The notes under the pieces: model-generated
Database searches by the model: none
What the model was told of the DNA's origin: nothing
What the model saw: the letters and a program-made list of their open reading frames with translations, nothing else
Part shown: one piece after another, positions 15,458 through 23,573 of the stretch
Position numbering within the stretch: position 1 is the first letter of the stretch
Layout of the letters: each line of letters opens with the position of its first letter
Position numbers and translations under genes: made by a program
Source: a virus
Length of the DNA: 26,583 bases
Virus record (IMG/VR): IMGVR_UViG_3300046007_004675
Location: 1 to 26,583 of that record
Reading direction: 5' to 3' (one strand)

Positions 15458-16051
15458 ATGCCTGCAAAAAGCGAAAAACAAGCCAGACTATTTAGATTGG
15501 TAAGAGCACTACAAAAAGGTGGAATCAAATCAAAAGAAGTTTCACCACAAGTTCGTAAGATGGCACGTACCATCAAACCAAGTAGTGTAAAACACTTTGT
15601 TAAATTGAAAGAAATATTGAAAAGTCTTAATGAAGCAGAATATTCATTAAGTGATTTTGATATCATTAAAGGCAAATCATTTAACCAAGTGCTAAAAGAA
15701 AATGAAGGTATTGCGTTTACTAAAAAAGAAATGTTAACTTTTCAAAGTAAACAAGCGGGATTTAGTGGATTTGGAAAAACAAATTTTATTCCTAACCCAC
15801 CAGAAAATACAAAAATAGAAACTGAAATATTTAGTAATGGTAGTACCAAGAAATATGTGTTTAAAAAGCTCATAGATCAAAAAAATGAAAATTTAATTGT
15901 ATATGCTTGTTTTATTCAAAGATCTTATCCTGATAAACCAGACAAAGAAATATTCAGTATGTTAAGTACTGCTTTGGATAAGAATAAAGATTCTGAACAA
16001 ACAAAAACCCTATCTGACTTTATAGATAGAATTAACTCTTATGGCCTATAA
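15458..16051 (+). CDS. DUF3008-like N-terminal domain protein on the opposite strand
   Basis: A 197-residue protein. MPAKSEKQARLFRLVRAL followed by KEVSPQVRKMAR and SVKHFVK resembles the short DUF3008-type domain (from memory) seen in many phage and bacterial proteins of unknown role. After it, LKEILKSLNEAEYS (51-64) includes LNE before Ala, a possible gp21 site, so the protein may be virion-associated. The remaining 130 residues are mixed alpha/beta and charged and resemble nothing I know. The start follows TATTTATT by five bases. It runs against the structural operon and overlaps the next plus-strand gene by 11 bases. Confidence 0.68.
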   Translation: MPAKSEKQARLFRLVRALQKGGIKSKEVSPQVRKMARTIKPSSVKHFVKLKEILKSLNEAEYSLSDFDIIKGKSFNQVLKENEGIAFTKKEMLTFQSKQAGFSGFGKTNFIPNPPENTKIETEIFSNGSTKKYVFKKLIDQKNENLIVYACFIQRSYPDKPDKEIFSMLSTALDKNKDSEQTKTLSDFIDRINSYGL

Positions 16052-16499
16052 TTTCAATCCAAATCTAGCTAAACATATGAATTCCACAAAAGACAATTAT
16101 AAGTTTATAAAAAGAACTGGGGACGAAACTCCATATTCCAACCCAGATGTGCGTTCTATGAATAATAGCTACAACAATTATAAGTCTCCAAAATTAATTA
16201 ACTTTATAAACAATGATAATTTTGAAGAAGAAAAAATGTTTAAGTTAGAAGATATAGATAATCCAAACGGATGGGATTTTACGGAAATTGATATATTGGG
16301 TGAAATGAATTTTCGTATAGATGATGAATACAGAATGTTTTCTGAAATAGAAGTTCCATCTTTAGATATGGTCAACGAGAAAAGAAAAACCTTCGTCTAT
16401 AAAACAGACGAAGGTTATGTGATAGAAGCAAATAGAAGATACGTTTTTGAATCGTTCGATAAAATGTTGGAATTTATTGATTCGATACCGATGAGTTAA
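16041..16499 (+). CDS. Hypothetical protein on the opposite strand
   Basis: A 152-residue ORF overlapping the previous plus-strand gene by 11 bases and the converging minus-strand gene by 26. The N-terminal third is Asn/Tyr/Lys-rich and probably disordered; the acidic middle (NNDNFEEEKMFKLEDIDN) leads to a likely small beta/alpha domain (TFVYKTDEGYVIEANRRYVF, then FDKMLEFIDSI). No family is recognised. A strong inverted repeat at 16388-16416 lies within its coding sequence and looks like a terminator for the opposite strand. Confidence 0.6.
   Translation: MAYNFNPNLAKHMNSTKDNYKFIKRTGDETPYSNPDVRSMNNSYNNYKSPKLINFINNDNFEEEKMFKLEDIDNPNGWDFTEIDILGEMNFRIDDEYRMFSEIEVPSLDMVNEKRKTFVYKTDEGYVIEANRRYVFESFDKMLEFIDSIPMS
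16388..16416 (-). terminator. Intrinsic terminator for leftward unit, inside antisense gene
   Basis: Perfect 11-base arms AACCTTCGTCT/AGACGAAGGTT around a 7-base loop. In the leftward direction the hairpin is followed by a T-rich run (TTTTTCTTTTC). It lies 57 bases after the stop of the minus-strand gene at 16474-16905, the expected place for a terminator of the gp20-gp21 unit. Confidence 0.8.
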
Positions 16500-16905
16500 T
16501 AGTGCCTTCTTGTGGTTTTGGATCAGTGTGTACTTGGTCGGCAATTTCAAAATAACGTTCCAATCTCATACCAACTTGTTCATACAACATTTCAAGTTGT
16601 TTTTCAATTTCTTTCATTTTGTTGGCTTCTTCATACATTTTGGCAGCGTCTCTTTTGATTTCTTTCATATCACGTTCAACCATTTTGGCTTGCATCCAGT
16701 CGCCACATTCTTTAATTGCGTAGCGTTCTGCTAGATTAACAGCCTCCATAATTTTTTGTGCAGTTTCATATACACAATCGGCTTTTAATCCCTTGCGATA
16801 TTCATTATAGGATCTAATAGCACCAACCATTTTTGACTTTTCTTCTTTGGTAAGTGGACTATAAGCTACTTCAGTGGAATTTTCTAGTAAATGTTTTAAT
16901 TTCAT
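16474..16905 (-). CDS. Small helical protein with putative capsid-targeting start
   Basis: A 143-residue protein directly after the protease gene and read in the same direction. MKLKHLLENS matches the shared N-terminal signature, with LLE as a possible gp21 cleavage point. The body is highly charged and helical; residues 75-118 (VERDMKEIKRDAAKMYEEAN and onward) look like a coiled coil. The start is preceded by TATTTATA at four bases. It occupies a place between gp21 and gp22 where prohead core proteins could lie, so a core or internal head protein is the best guess. Its 3' end overlaps the converging plus-strand gene by 26 bases. Confidence 0.7.
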   Translation of the reverse strand: MKLKHLLENSTEVAYSPLTKEEKSKMVGAIRSYNEYRKGLKADCVYETAQKIMEAVNLAERYAIKECGDWMQAKMVERDMKEIKRDAAKMYEEANKMKEIEKQLEMLYEQVGMRLERYFEIADQVHTDPKPQEGTINSSVSNQ

Positions 16906-16917
16906 ACTTTATAAATA

Positions 16918-17520
16918 TTATAATTCTGATAGAATGTTGTGAATAATTCTTTCTACATTACCGTATGGGTTGACAATTGTTCTTTGTTCTACACTTTCAT
17001 TGATTTTGCCTTGAGGATACATAAAGGCACCTTGTGTACTAGGATTGCTTACAAAGTCAAATGCGATCAAATCAAAATCGTCTTGTACAATGTCGGCACC
17101 TTCTCTCATATCTTTTTTAACACTGCCTAATCCTCTGCTGCTAATACCTAATAAAATTCCAGATTGCAATAAATCTCTAAGAATATTACCACTTGGTGTG
17201 GGCAGTATTTCAACTGTTCCAACCAAATCTTTGTCTTCCCAACCCATATCAACAATGTTGTGACTAACGTTCTTTAAGTTAACCACGCTGCTTTCTGGAT
17301 GATCCAACTCACCCATAGCACGACGTTGTTTTACGAAGTTTTGCATATACTTTTCAGCTTCACGCTTTAGTACATCTTCTGGGTACACTCTTCCATTTTG
17401 ATTCTTTGCATCCGCACGTTGTAATACGCCGGTTACGTATAGTTTTCCATCTTTAAGAGATTCATTTAAAGATGTCTTTTTAAATTCAAATGGTAATATG
17501 TCTATCAATACTTGTTTCAT
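16918..17520 (-). CDS. gp21: Prohead protease gp21-like
   Basis: A 200-residue serine protease of the herpesvirus/T4 prohead type that matures the capsid by cutting after Leu/Ile-x-Glu. The start at ATG 17520 (MKQVLIDILPFEF) is chosen over an in-frame upstream ATG at 17583, which adds a Gln/Asn-rich leader inside the previous gene. The start of the fold, GVLQRADAKNQNGRVYP (31-47), is typical. Likely catalytic residues are His74 in RAMGELDHPESS and Ser127 or Ser128 in LGISSRGLGSV; AFDFVSNPST (153-162) follows as in relatives. T4 gp21 is about 212 residues. It sits between the portal group and the scaffold gene, as expected. Confidence 0.93.
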   Translation of the reverse strand: MKQVLIDILPFEFKKTSLNESLKDGKLYVTGVLQRADAKNQNGRVYPEDVLKREAEKYMQNFVKQRRAMGELDHPESSVVNLKNVSHNIVDMGWEDKDLVGTVEILPTPSGNILRDLLQSGILLGISSRGLGSVKKDMREGADIVQDDFDLIAFDFVSNPSTQGAFMYPQGKINESVEQRTIVNPYGNVERIIHNILSEL

Positions 17521-17527
17521 ATATGTG

Positions 17528-18529
17528 TTAAGCTTTAGGTTGTGTTGTTCCTGGTTGTTTTGATTGATCTGGTTGATTTGCAACAGTTGCGTCTTGCTTA
17601 TCTGCGGTTATTGTGTTTTGTGGAACAACATTTTGTTGACTTTGAGGGTCAACCAATGCTTTTGATTTAGCAACTTGATATTGATCTTTTGGTTTCAAAT
17701 TATCAGCATTACCTAAAATTTTAAGTTTAAATCCTGGCTTGATGAAAAATTTAGCTACTTTTTGTTTATTTTCTTCACGACCAATTATTATAATAACGTA
17801 TCTGTCGTAGTAATAATCAATAGCAACACCAGTTACATTTATAGTATAATCTGTCTCAGGTTGTTTATATCCTTTACTGGCTCTAACTACGATTTTCTTA
17901 CCTAAAATTTTGTCTTGGATTGTTTTTTGTAGATTGTTCTTTAATGCCTCGGTTGAACCTTTTAACTTGGTATCAAATGCTGTAAAATCAGGCAATACAT
18001 CATATGTTTTTAAATCTACAGATGGTGAAGGTTCGGCTTGCTTTGGTTGTTGAGTTGGAGGTTGAGCAGGTGACGGTTGTGGAACAGAAGCTTTCTGACC
18101 TTCTTGTTCATATTTTAAACCATTAAAACCTTCAGTAAATGGTAAACTTCCTTGTTTATAACCAATCAAATTTGGATCTAAATTTGGATCATTATGTTGA
18201 ACCAATCCATTTTTATCTGTATATGTATCTCCCAATTCAATTGATTGAGCAGGAGTACTATATGCTGGTTCACTATACATTTGATTTTCCAACTTATAAT
18301 TAGGACTTCTTTTAATTGGCTTAGCTAATTTATATCCCAATTGTGTGTATGTATCTGGTCTTGCTCCTCTTTTGGAAAAAGCAAATGGAGTTCTTGCAGC
18401 GTCACCACCAACAGCAACTGGACCAGAAGCAACAGGTGCGGTACCTGTTGTACTAGCTTCATTTTTAACCTTTAGGTTGGTTAAAATCTTTTTAATCTTT
18501 TGTTTAAGATTTTGCTTCATTTTTGACAT
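17528..18529 (-). CDS. Unassigned head-region protein with Pro/Gln-rich linker
   Basis: A 333-residue protein starting at ATG 18529; TTG at 18532 is possible, and ATG at 18520 is another option. It overlaps the preceding gene by 26 bases. A short basic helix (KQNLKQKIKKILTNLK) is followed by a low-complexity segment with GDAARTPFAFSKRGARP (about 42-58), a motif type seen in cyanophage proteins next to the head genes, then Tyr/Asn-rich sequence and a Pro/Gln-rich linker (about 150-168). Residues 170-280 form a mixed domain with VVRASKGY and VAIDYYYDRYVIIIIGREENK, a probable small beta barrel. The C-terminal 50 residues are Gln-rich. It lies where T4 has genes 67/68, but similarity is not evident. 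Confidence 0.7.
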   Translation of the reverse strand: MSKMKQNLKQKIKKILTNLKVKNEASTTGTAPVASGPVAVGGDAARTPFAFSKRGARPDTYTQLGYKLAKPIKRSPNYKLENQMYSEPAYSTPAQSIELGDTYTDKNGLVQHNDPNLDPNLIGYKQGSLPFTEGFNGLKYEQEGQKASVPQPSPAQPPTQQPKQAEPSPSVDLKTYDVLPDFTAFDTKLKGSTEALKNNLQKTIQDKILGKKIVVRASKGYKQPETDYTINVTGVAIDYYYDRYVIIIIGREENKQKVAKFFIKPGFKLKILGNADNLKPKDQYQVAKSKALVDPQSQQNVVPQNTITADKQDATVANQPDQSKQPGTTQPKA

Positions 18530-19382
18530 CAATCTTTTTAATTTCTTCTATCAATTCGTATACATTTAACAATGAAGTCAATTGATTTTCTTTAATTACG
18601 CCAACACAAGATTTTGTTGAAAACTGACTAATAACTTCATTTATTTTAATTTTAACCACTTCAGAGGTAACATTCTTCACTTGATCTTTTAATACTCCAC
18701 TTATTCTCTTGTACTCTTCGTTGACGTATTTTGTAAATTTACTGGAGTTGGAAACATTAGTAATATATTCTTTTAGAAGTTTCTTTTGATCTGGCAAAAG
18801 ATTGTTGTATTTGGTATTGAAGTTTTCAATCAAGAATTTATAGGCCAACAATCTAACTTCAGCACTTTGATTTCCATAAACATCCATCATTTCTTGTTCT
18901 GACTTCTTTTCTTTTGTTAAGCTCTCAACAATATATTCTCTTGATTCTAACAATTCAGATACATCAAACTTGACTTCACTTTTATCTTGATCTTCAAATA
19001 ATTTGTATATAGAGGCGTATAACTTATAATTTGGAATTTTATTTTTCAAAAATTCGTCTATATTATACTTCTCTTTTATTTCTTTAATTATGTTGTACTT
19101 TTGCTTGTTCAATTCGCGTTCATCTAGTTTGGAACGTGTTTGCAAAACAACATTCAAAAGACGTTCAGCGGAAGAAGCATCTTTGCTTTTTTGTTGTAGG
19201 ATGAAATTGTAAAGTTGCACTTCTTTTCCTAGTTCTTTGCTTTCGTGAAAATACTTGAACATCAGATTTTTGGTAAATGATTCATCTCTCCCCGCTAGAA
19301 TGTCGGCTGTTATTTGTCTAGTGAGTAGTTCAAACAATATTCCAGCATTCTTGAATTTCGAATGTTTTGCTTTCTTGTGCAT
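18504..19382 (-). CDS. Unassigned helical protein between portal and protease
   Basis: A 292-residue almost wholly helical protein that opens with KHSKFKNAGILFELLTRQIT. Proteins with this start occur beside the portal gene in marine T4-like phages; their function is unknown to me. Helical, Lys/Glu-rich segments run throughout, with no cysteine cluster (one Cys near the C-terminus) and no signal peptide. TATTTATA lies 16 bases before the ATG. Position suggests a head assembly role such as a core or portal-associated protein. Confidence 0.72.
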   Translation of the reverse strand: MHKKAKHSKFKNAGILFELLTRQITADILAGRDESFTKNLMFKYFHESKELGKEVQLYNFILQQKSKDASSAERLLNVVLQTRSKLDERELNKQKYNIIKEIKEKYNIDEFLKNKIPNYKLYASIYKLFEDQDKSEVKFDVSELLESREYIVESLTKEKKSEQEMMDVYGNQSAEVRLLAYKFLIENFNTKYNNLLPDQKKLLKEYITNVSNSSKFTKYVNEEYKRISGVLKDQVKNVTSEVVKIKINEVISQFSTKSCVGVIKENQLTSLLNVYELIEEIKKIDVKNEAKS

Positions 19383-19438
19383 ATTATTTATTATTATTTA
19401 TAAATATAATCAATGTGGTTAAATATGTAGGAATTATA

Positions 19439-21340
19439 CTATTCTTTTATATTTTGTTCATCCATAAAAGATTTTTTACTTCCCTCTCGTAATATTTCTT
19501 TTTCTTGGTCTAAAGTTTTTAGTACATCGGTCAATCCTTTAATAGATTCTAGTGATAGCGGAGACTTGTTTTTATACTTGTGCGTCACAGACAAATCACT
19601 ACGTCTATTGTTTTCTAATGTACCCAATGGATCTTCGCCAAATCGATAATCACGTGCATCTTTTCTACCAGTTTGATCACGTTCTGCTAATTTTGGGGGT
19701 GTTGATTTTTCCCCACCAGTTTCACCACCTTTTGGTTCGCCTCCACCTGGCGGTTCTCCGCCTGGCTCACCGCCAGCTGGCTCGGCGCCGCCTGGTTCAC
19801 CACCTGGCCCACCACCGGATCCACCGGCTCCTTCTTTATCGTCCTTGTTTAAGAATGATAATGCTGGATCATTGCCTTCTTCTTCGATTTGTTTAAATCT
19901 ATATGTACCTTTAGCATCATCGATAAGTTGTTTTTGCAACTCAATCATATCTTGATCTGATAAACCAAAAATATTTTCATAGATCCACTTCTTAGAAAAT
20001 ACTTTTTGTTCTTGCATATCTTTGGAGAGTTCGACTTTGCTTTTATATACGTCGATCTTTTCTTTTTCAAAGATAGTAGATGGATTGGTCAATTCCAATG
20101 TAAAATCGACCAACGATTCATCTCTATATCCTTGTGAATATAAATGAATAACCGCAATCTTATTTAACTCACTTACAATAATACGTTGAATACGTTGAAC
20201 AGTTCTAGCAAAACGTATATCTTCAGCTGCCAATGTAGCTTTACCGCTTAGACTTTCATCATAACCTAAAAATGCTTTGGGAATCTTAAGCGCTGCCATC
20301 ATTTTGTTACGCAGATATTCAATATCATCAGTACCTGTCCATTCTAGACCAGACAAGTTTTCGATACTTGTACCACTATCACTACCACGAACTGGCAAGA
20401 AAAAGTCTTCTACCATGTTCTGCAAATTGAATCTTAAATTGTAGTCGCCTGTTTGTTGATCCAAATATGGTACTTTTTTCATTTGATCCATAATGCGTTG
20501 CATATGGTTATCAACTTCATTTGGAGGAATATTACCGATGTCAACCTTGAAAATACGTTTTTCAGGAGCACGCATAATACGATGAATTAACATTGCGTCT
20601 TCCATCAAACTCAATTGTTTCCATACGCGACGAGCACCTTCTAAAGAACTTTTTCCGTATGGCAAAAAGTTACTATCACTCAACAAACGAAAATGTGCAA
20701 TTTGATAATTTTCCAGATCTTCTAGTTTATTACCATATGGAAGGTTGACTTGGAACTTAACAAAATTCTTATTTGATAAATGTGCGTTTTCTACACGGGT
20801 TACATAATAAGTGCTCAATGGTTCTACCAAATAAACACCATATTCAGGGCTAATATGTAAACGTAGATAAAAATCTCCGTATTTGACCATACAACGAGTC
20901 CAACTCCAAAGATTGAATTCGATGTTTAAAATGTCATAAAACAAATTGTGTAGAATTTGCTTGATTTCATCGTTGGATGATTTGATATGAATTACTTCAC
21001 CCATTTCATTTCTAGTTGTACATTCATCTGCATAGATATCCAATGCAGATGCTAGAATTGGATCCATATCCATTGTATCATAATCACGAAATAGTTCTAC
21101 ACGACTACTTTGATATGATAAATTGAAATCTCTTGTGTATTGATTATATGAAGTGGTGCGTAATCTATTAAAACGATCTCTTAAACTATTACGATCTGTA
21201 GCATACTGAATTTCGTCAGTATCAATTACTTTTAATTTTTTACCACCGATATTACGAACAATTACATCATTTGAAAACAAACGTTTCAAACGTGCAAATA
21301 ATGAACGATTGCGTAATTCTTGAAAAGATTTATCTGCCAT
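19439..21340 (-). CDS. gp20: Portal vertex protein gp20-like
   Basis: A 633-residue portal protein that forms the dodecameric ring for DNA entry and exit and the start point of prohead assembly. Characteristic parts are DYDTMDMDPILASALDIYADE (87-107), LIHRIMRAPEKRIFKVDIGN (251-270), FFLPVRGSDSGTSIENLSG (313-331), and LKIPKAFLGYDESLSGKATL (351-370), all typical of T4-family portals. A Gly/Pro/Glu-rich, GC-rich linker (about 504-544) sits before the last 90 residues and is absent from T4 gp20 (524 residues). A TATACT hexamer lies eight bases before the start but lacks a -35 element. It follows TerL by 21 bases. Confidence 0.95.
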   Translation of the reverse strand: MADKSFQELRNRSLFARLKRLFSNDVIVRNIGGKKLKVIDTDEIQYATDRNSLRDRFNRLRTTSYNQYTRDFNLSYQSSRVELFRDYDTMDMDPILASALDIYADECTTRNEMGEVIHIKSSNDEIKQILHNLFYDILNIEFNLWSWTRCMVKYGDFYLRLHISPEYGVYLVEPLSTYYVTRVENAHLSNKNFVKFQVNLPYGNKLEDLENYQIAHFRLLSDSNFLPYGKSSLEGARRVWKQLSLMEDAMLIHRIMRAPEKRIFKVDIGNIPPNEVDNHMQRIMDQMKKVPYLDQQTGDYNLRFNLQNMVEDFFLPVRGSDSGTSIENLSGLEWTGTDDIEYLRNKMMAALKIPKAFLGYDESLSGKATLAAEDIRFARTVQRIQRIIVSELNKIAVIHLYSQGYRDESLVDFTLELTNPSTIFEKEKIDVYKSKVELSKDMQEQKVFSKKWIYENIFGLSDQDMIELQKQLIDDAKGTYRFKQIEEEGNDPALSFLNKDDKEGAGGSGGGPGGEPGGAEPAGGEPGGEPPGGGEPKGGETGGEKSTPPKLAERDQTGRKDARDYRFGEDPLGTLENNRRSDLSVTHKYKNKSPLSLESIKGLTDVLKTLDQEKEILREGSKKSFMDEQNIKE

Positions 21341-21361
21341 ATTATTCTAGTATATAAGTAT

Positions 21362-22951
21362 TTACAACAACCAAGTTAAACTTTCTTTTTTGTCATTTAC
21401 AGTAAATTCCATCGTCTTTTGATGATCAGGTACAGTGCTTACTTGTTTTGGCACAGTTATTTGACTTGTTACTTTTGATATTTTAGAAACCATTGCTTTA
21501 TTATAAGCTATTTGTTCGTTTCTAAGTTTTAAAGCTGTTTCACGAATCCACAATCCAATGCCTAGTGACATAACTAAATCATCATTATATCCCTTCATAG
21601 CCTCAGCTTTAGCTCCATTCCATATAAACACATTCAATTCCTCATAAAGTCTTTTAGACTTGATTATAACACCTTTTTCTCTAAAAAAGTTTTCTAGTTT
21701 ACTAATGATTAATGGTCTATTTTTACTAGTGGTTGTAAATCCGGCCACTAATTTTTTGTCCGCCGAATTTAATTTATTAGTATATGTTTTTTCCACATCT
21801 ATAACAGTTAAATCAGCTGCACTATAAAATGTATTTTGATAATCTCTATCTATAATTTGTTGAAGTGTAGCCCAACCCACGTTATTGTTTTCCACGACTA
21901 ATAACGCATTATTATATTCAGTTGCAACACTTACCAACAAGTTTCCATAATCCTTGGTAGTTAATTGTCCTTTATATTCCGCAACTTGTTCCAATGTTTC
22001 TATGTCAAAGATATGAAATGCGCTATAATCTGCTCCATCTCCTCTCGCACAGTCGGCCGTTAATATGTAATTTTTACTATAATTTGGATAATCCCATATC
22101 CAAAAATCTTGATTATTACCACGTTTTTCAATTGGATCTTTAATATAAGTTTGTTTATAAAACTCTAAAATATCAATACTCACAACTTGATTACCAGATG
22201 TACTAAAATCACAATCACATTCTTGCGCTGCACCTTTTACACCTGACAATTCTGTTTGTTTATCTCTCCAAGCTTGATCTCTTTCTGGATGTAGATGCCA
22301 TGGTAATCGTATTGTTTTAAAGTTGTTCTTACCTTCTTCAGCTTCTACCCACGTTTTATGAAAGAAATTACCAACACCATTTGGCGTACTTAATATAATA
22401 GCTCTACCACCAGTAGACAGTGTATATTGTGATGACAACCAAATTTCTTCAATACCGTCAATAAATGCAGCTTCGTCAATGATTAGTAAAGATAGTGCGG
22501 ATGATCGACCAGCGGTACCAGCAGATGATACTGCTTTGATTTGCGATCCATTTTTTAGACGTAATGAAAGACGATTGTCTTCTACACAGGGAACTTTTAA
22601 CCAAGACGGCAAGTTATCATTAGCAAATCTAACTTTGGTAACGATTTCTTTTGCGGTTTCTTGAGTAATACTAATACAAAGAATATTCTTATCGTTATGG
22701 AATGTCATTAACCACAAACTATAAGCTGCTGTAAGAGTACTAATACCCATCTGACGACTTTTTAATACAATATTAAGACTATTATCTACGAAGTCTGATA
22801 GAGTTGTCTCTTGAAAAGGAAACAATTCAAAGTTACAAGTACCACGAATAGGATGTTGGATCTTAACATACTTTTTCATAAAGTATATTGGATCCTCAAT
22901 ACACTTCTTATACTCTTGCTTTATTATTTCTCTTAGATTTGGCTGACTCAT
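21362..22951 (-). CDS. gp17: Terminase large subunit gp17-like
   Basis: A 529-residue packaging motor. Walker A-like KSRQMGIST (64-72), Walker B LLIIDEAAFI (155-164) and the coupling motif LSTPNG (187-192) form the ATPase. The RNase H-like nuclease has acidic residues at Asp300 (LTADCARGDGADYS), Glu354 (VVENNNVG) and Asp457/Asp458 (GYNDDLVMSLGIGLW). The enzyme drives DNA into the prohead and cuts it to headful length. It overlaps the upstream zinc-ribbon gene by 44 bases, so its translation may depend on that gene. T4 gp17 is 610 residues. Confidence 0.97.
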   Translation of the reverse strand: MSQPNLREIIKQEYKKCIEDPIYFMKKYVKIQHPIRGTCNFELFPFQETTLSDFVDNSLNIVLKSRQMGISTLTAAYSLWLMTFHNDKNILCISITQETAKEIVTKVRFANDNLPSWLKVPCVEDNRLSLRLKNGSQIKAVSSAGTAGRSSALSLLIIDEAAFIDGIEEIWLSSQYTLSTGGRAIILSTPNGVGNFFHKTWVEAEEGKNNFKTIRLPWHLHPERDQAWRDKQTELSGVKGAAQECDCDFSTSGNQVVSIDILEFYKQTYIKDPIEKRGNNQDFWIWDYPNYSKNYILTADCARGDGADYSAFHIFDIETLEQVAEYKGQLTTKDYGNLLVSVATEYNNALLVVENNNVGWATLQQIIDRDYQNTFYSAADLTVIDVEKTYTNKLNSADKKLVAGFTTTSKNRPLIISKLENFFREKGVIIKSKRLYEELNVFIWNGAKAEAMKGYNDDLVMSLGIGLWIRETALKLRNEQIAYNKAMVSKISKVTSQITVPKQVSTVPDHQKTMEFTVNDKKESLTWLL

Positions 22952-23555
22952 ACTTTTCTTCGTAATCTTTTATCTTAGCGTTTAGTTCTTCTAAACGTTT
23001 ATAGAGTAGTTCTAAATCTTTATTTAGATCCTCTAGTATTTTATTATAATCTTGAATGCCTTCCCATCTTTCAAATGAACCATCTTCTTCTAAGAATTCA
23101 ACTGGTTTTCCTTGATTTTCTTCGCAGAACTTTTTACTTTCTTCAAACTTTTTCTTATAATCTTCCAAAATACTACGTTCATTTTTTAAATCCTGAAGTT
23201 CGTTATATACGTCGAACATTCCGATTAATTTAAGATTTGTTTGGAAATCAATAAAACAATCGTAGCAATATCCTGTTTTGGGCCAAACACGATCATCTAA
23301 ATAATTGCCCCAACGAACATCCATCTTACAACATTTACAACGTTGTTCATTGATAATCGTAGCGCGTTTTTGAACTCTACGTTTACTACCATTTTTCCAA
23401 ACCCATTTACGTCCTTGACCATCCTCCCACTCTTCACCTTCTTTACGGGTTGAATTTTCCAAATTAGAATCATATCCTACTTGGACGAATGGACGAACGC
23501 CATCAACATAATCTTTAACAATATCAAGATTGCTTTTACCTAATGCTCTTTTCAT
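22908..23555 (-). CDS. Zinc-ribbon/coiled-coil protein in small-terminase position
   Basis: A 215-residue protein directly upstream of and overlapping TerL. CKCC (73-76) and CYDC (97-100) form a likely four-cysteine zinc ribbon. The second half (120-205) is a long charged coiled coil with LNKDLELLYKRLEELNAKI. In T4 the gene before 17 is 16, the small terminase, which also has a central coiled coil, so a gp16-like role is possible by position, but a zinc ribbon is not a usual feature of gp16. An N-terminal helix-turn-helix is not obvious. The leftward box AATAAATA at 23573-23566 lies ten bases before the ATG. Confidence 0.62.
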   Translation of the reverse strand: MKRALGKSNLDIVKDYVDGVRPFVQVGYDSNLENSTRKEGEEWEDGQGRKWVWKNGSKRRVQKRATIINEQRCKCCKMDVRWGNYLDDRVWPKTGYCYDCFIDFQTNLKLIGMFDVYNELQDLKNERSILEDYKKKFEESKKFCEENQGKPVEFLEEDGSFERWEGIQDYNKILEDLNKDLELLYKRLEELNAKIKDYEEKYESAKSKRNNKARV

Positions 23556-23573
23556 AACAAATATGTATTTATT

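Noticed and set aside
15303-15467. N-terminal extension of the scaffold gene by 55 residues
   Set aside because: The extension is Tyr/Phe/Ile-rich, overlaps the opposite-strand gene start, and MSDLLKES is a better scaffold start.
17521-17583. Upstream start for the prohead protease
   Set aside because: The added 21 residues are Gln/Asn-rich, lie in the previous gene, and relatives begin near the MKQVLIDILPFEF position.
21349-21354. TATACT eight bases before the portal ATG as a sigma70 promoter
   Set aside because: No TTGACA-like element is found at 15-19 bases upstream, unlike the two accepted promoters.
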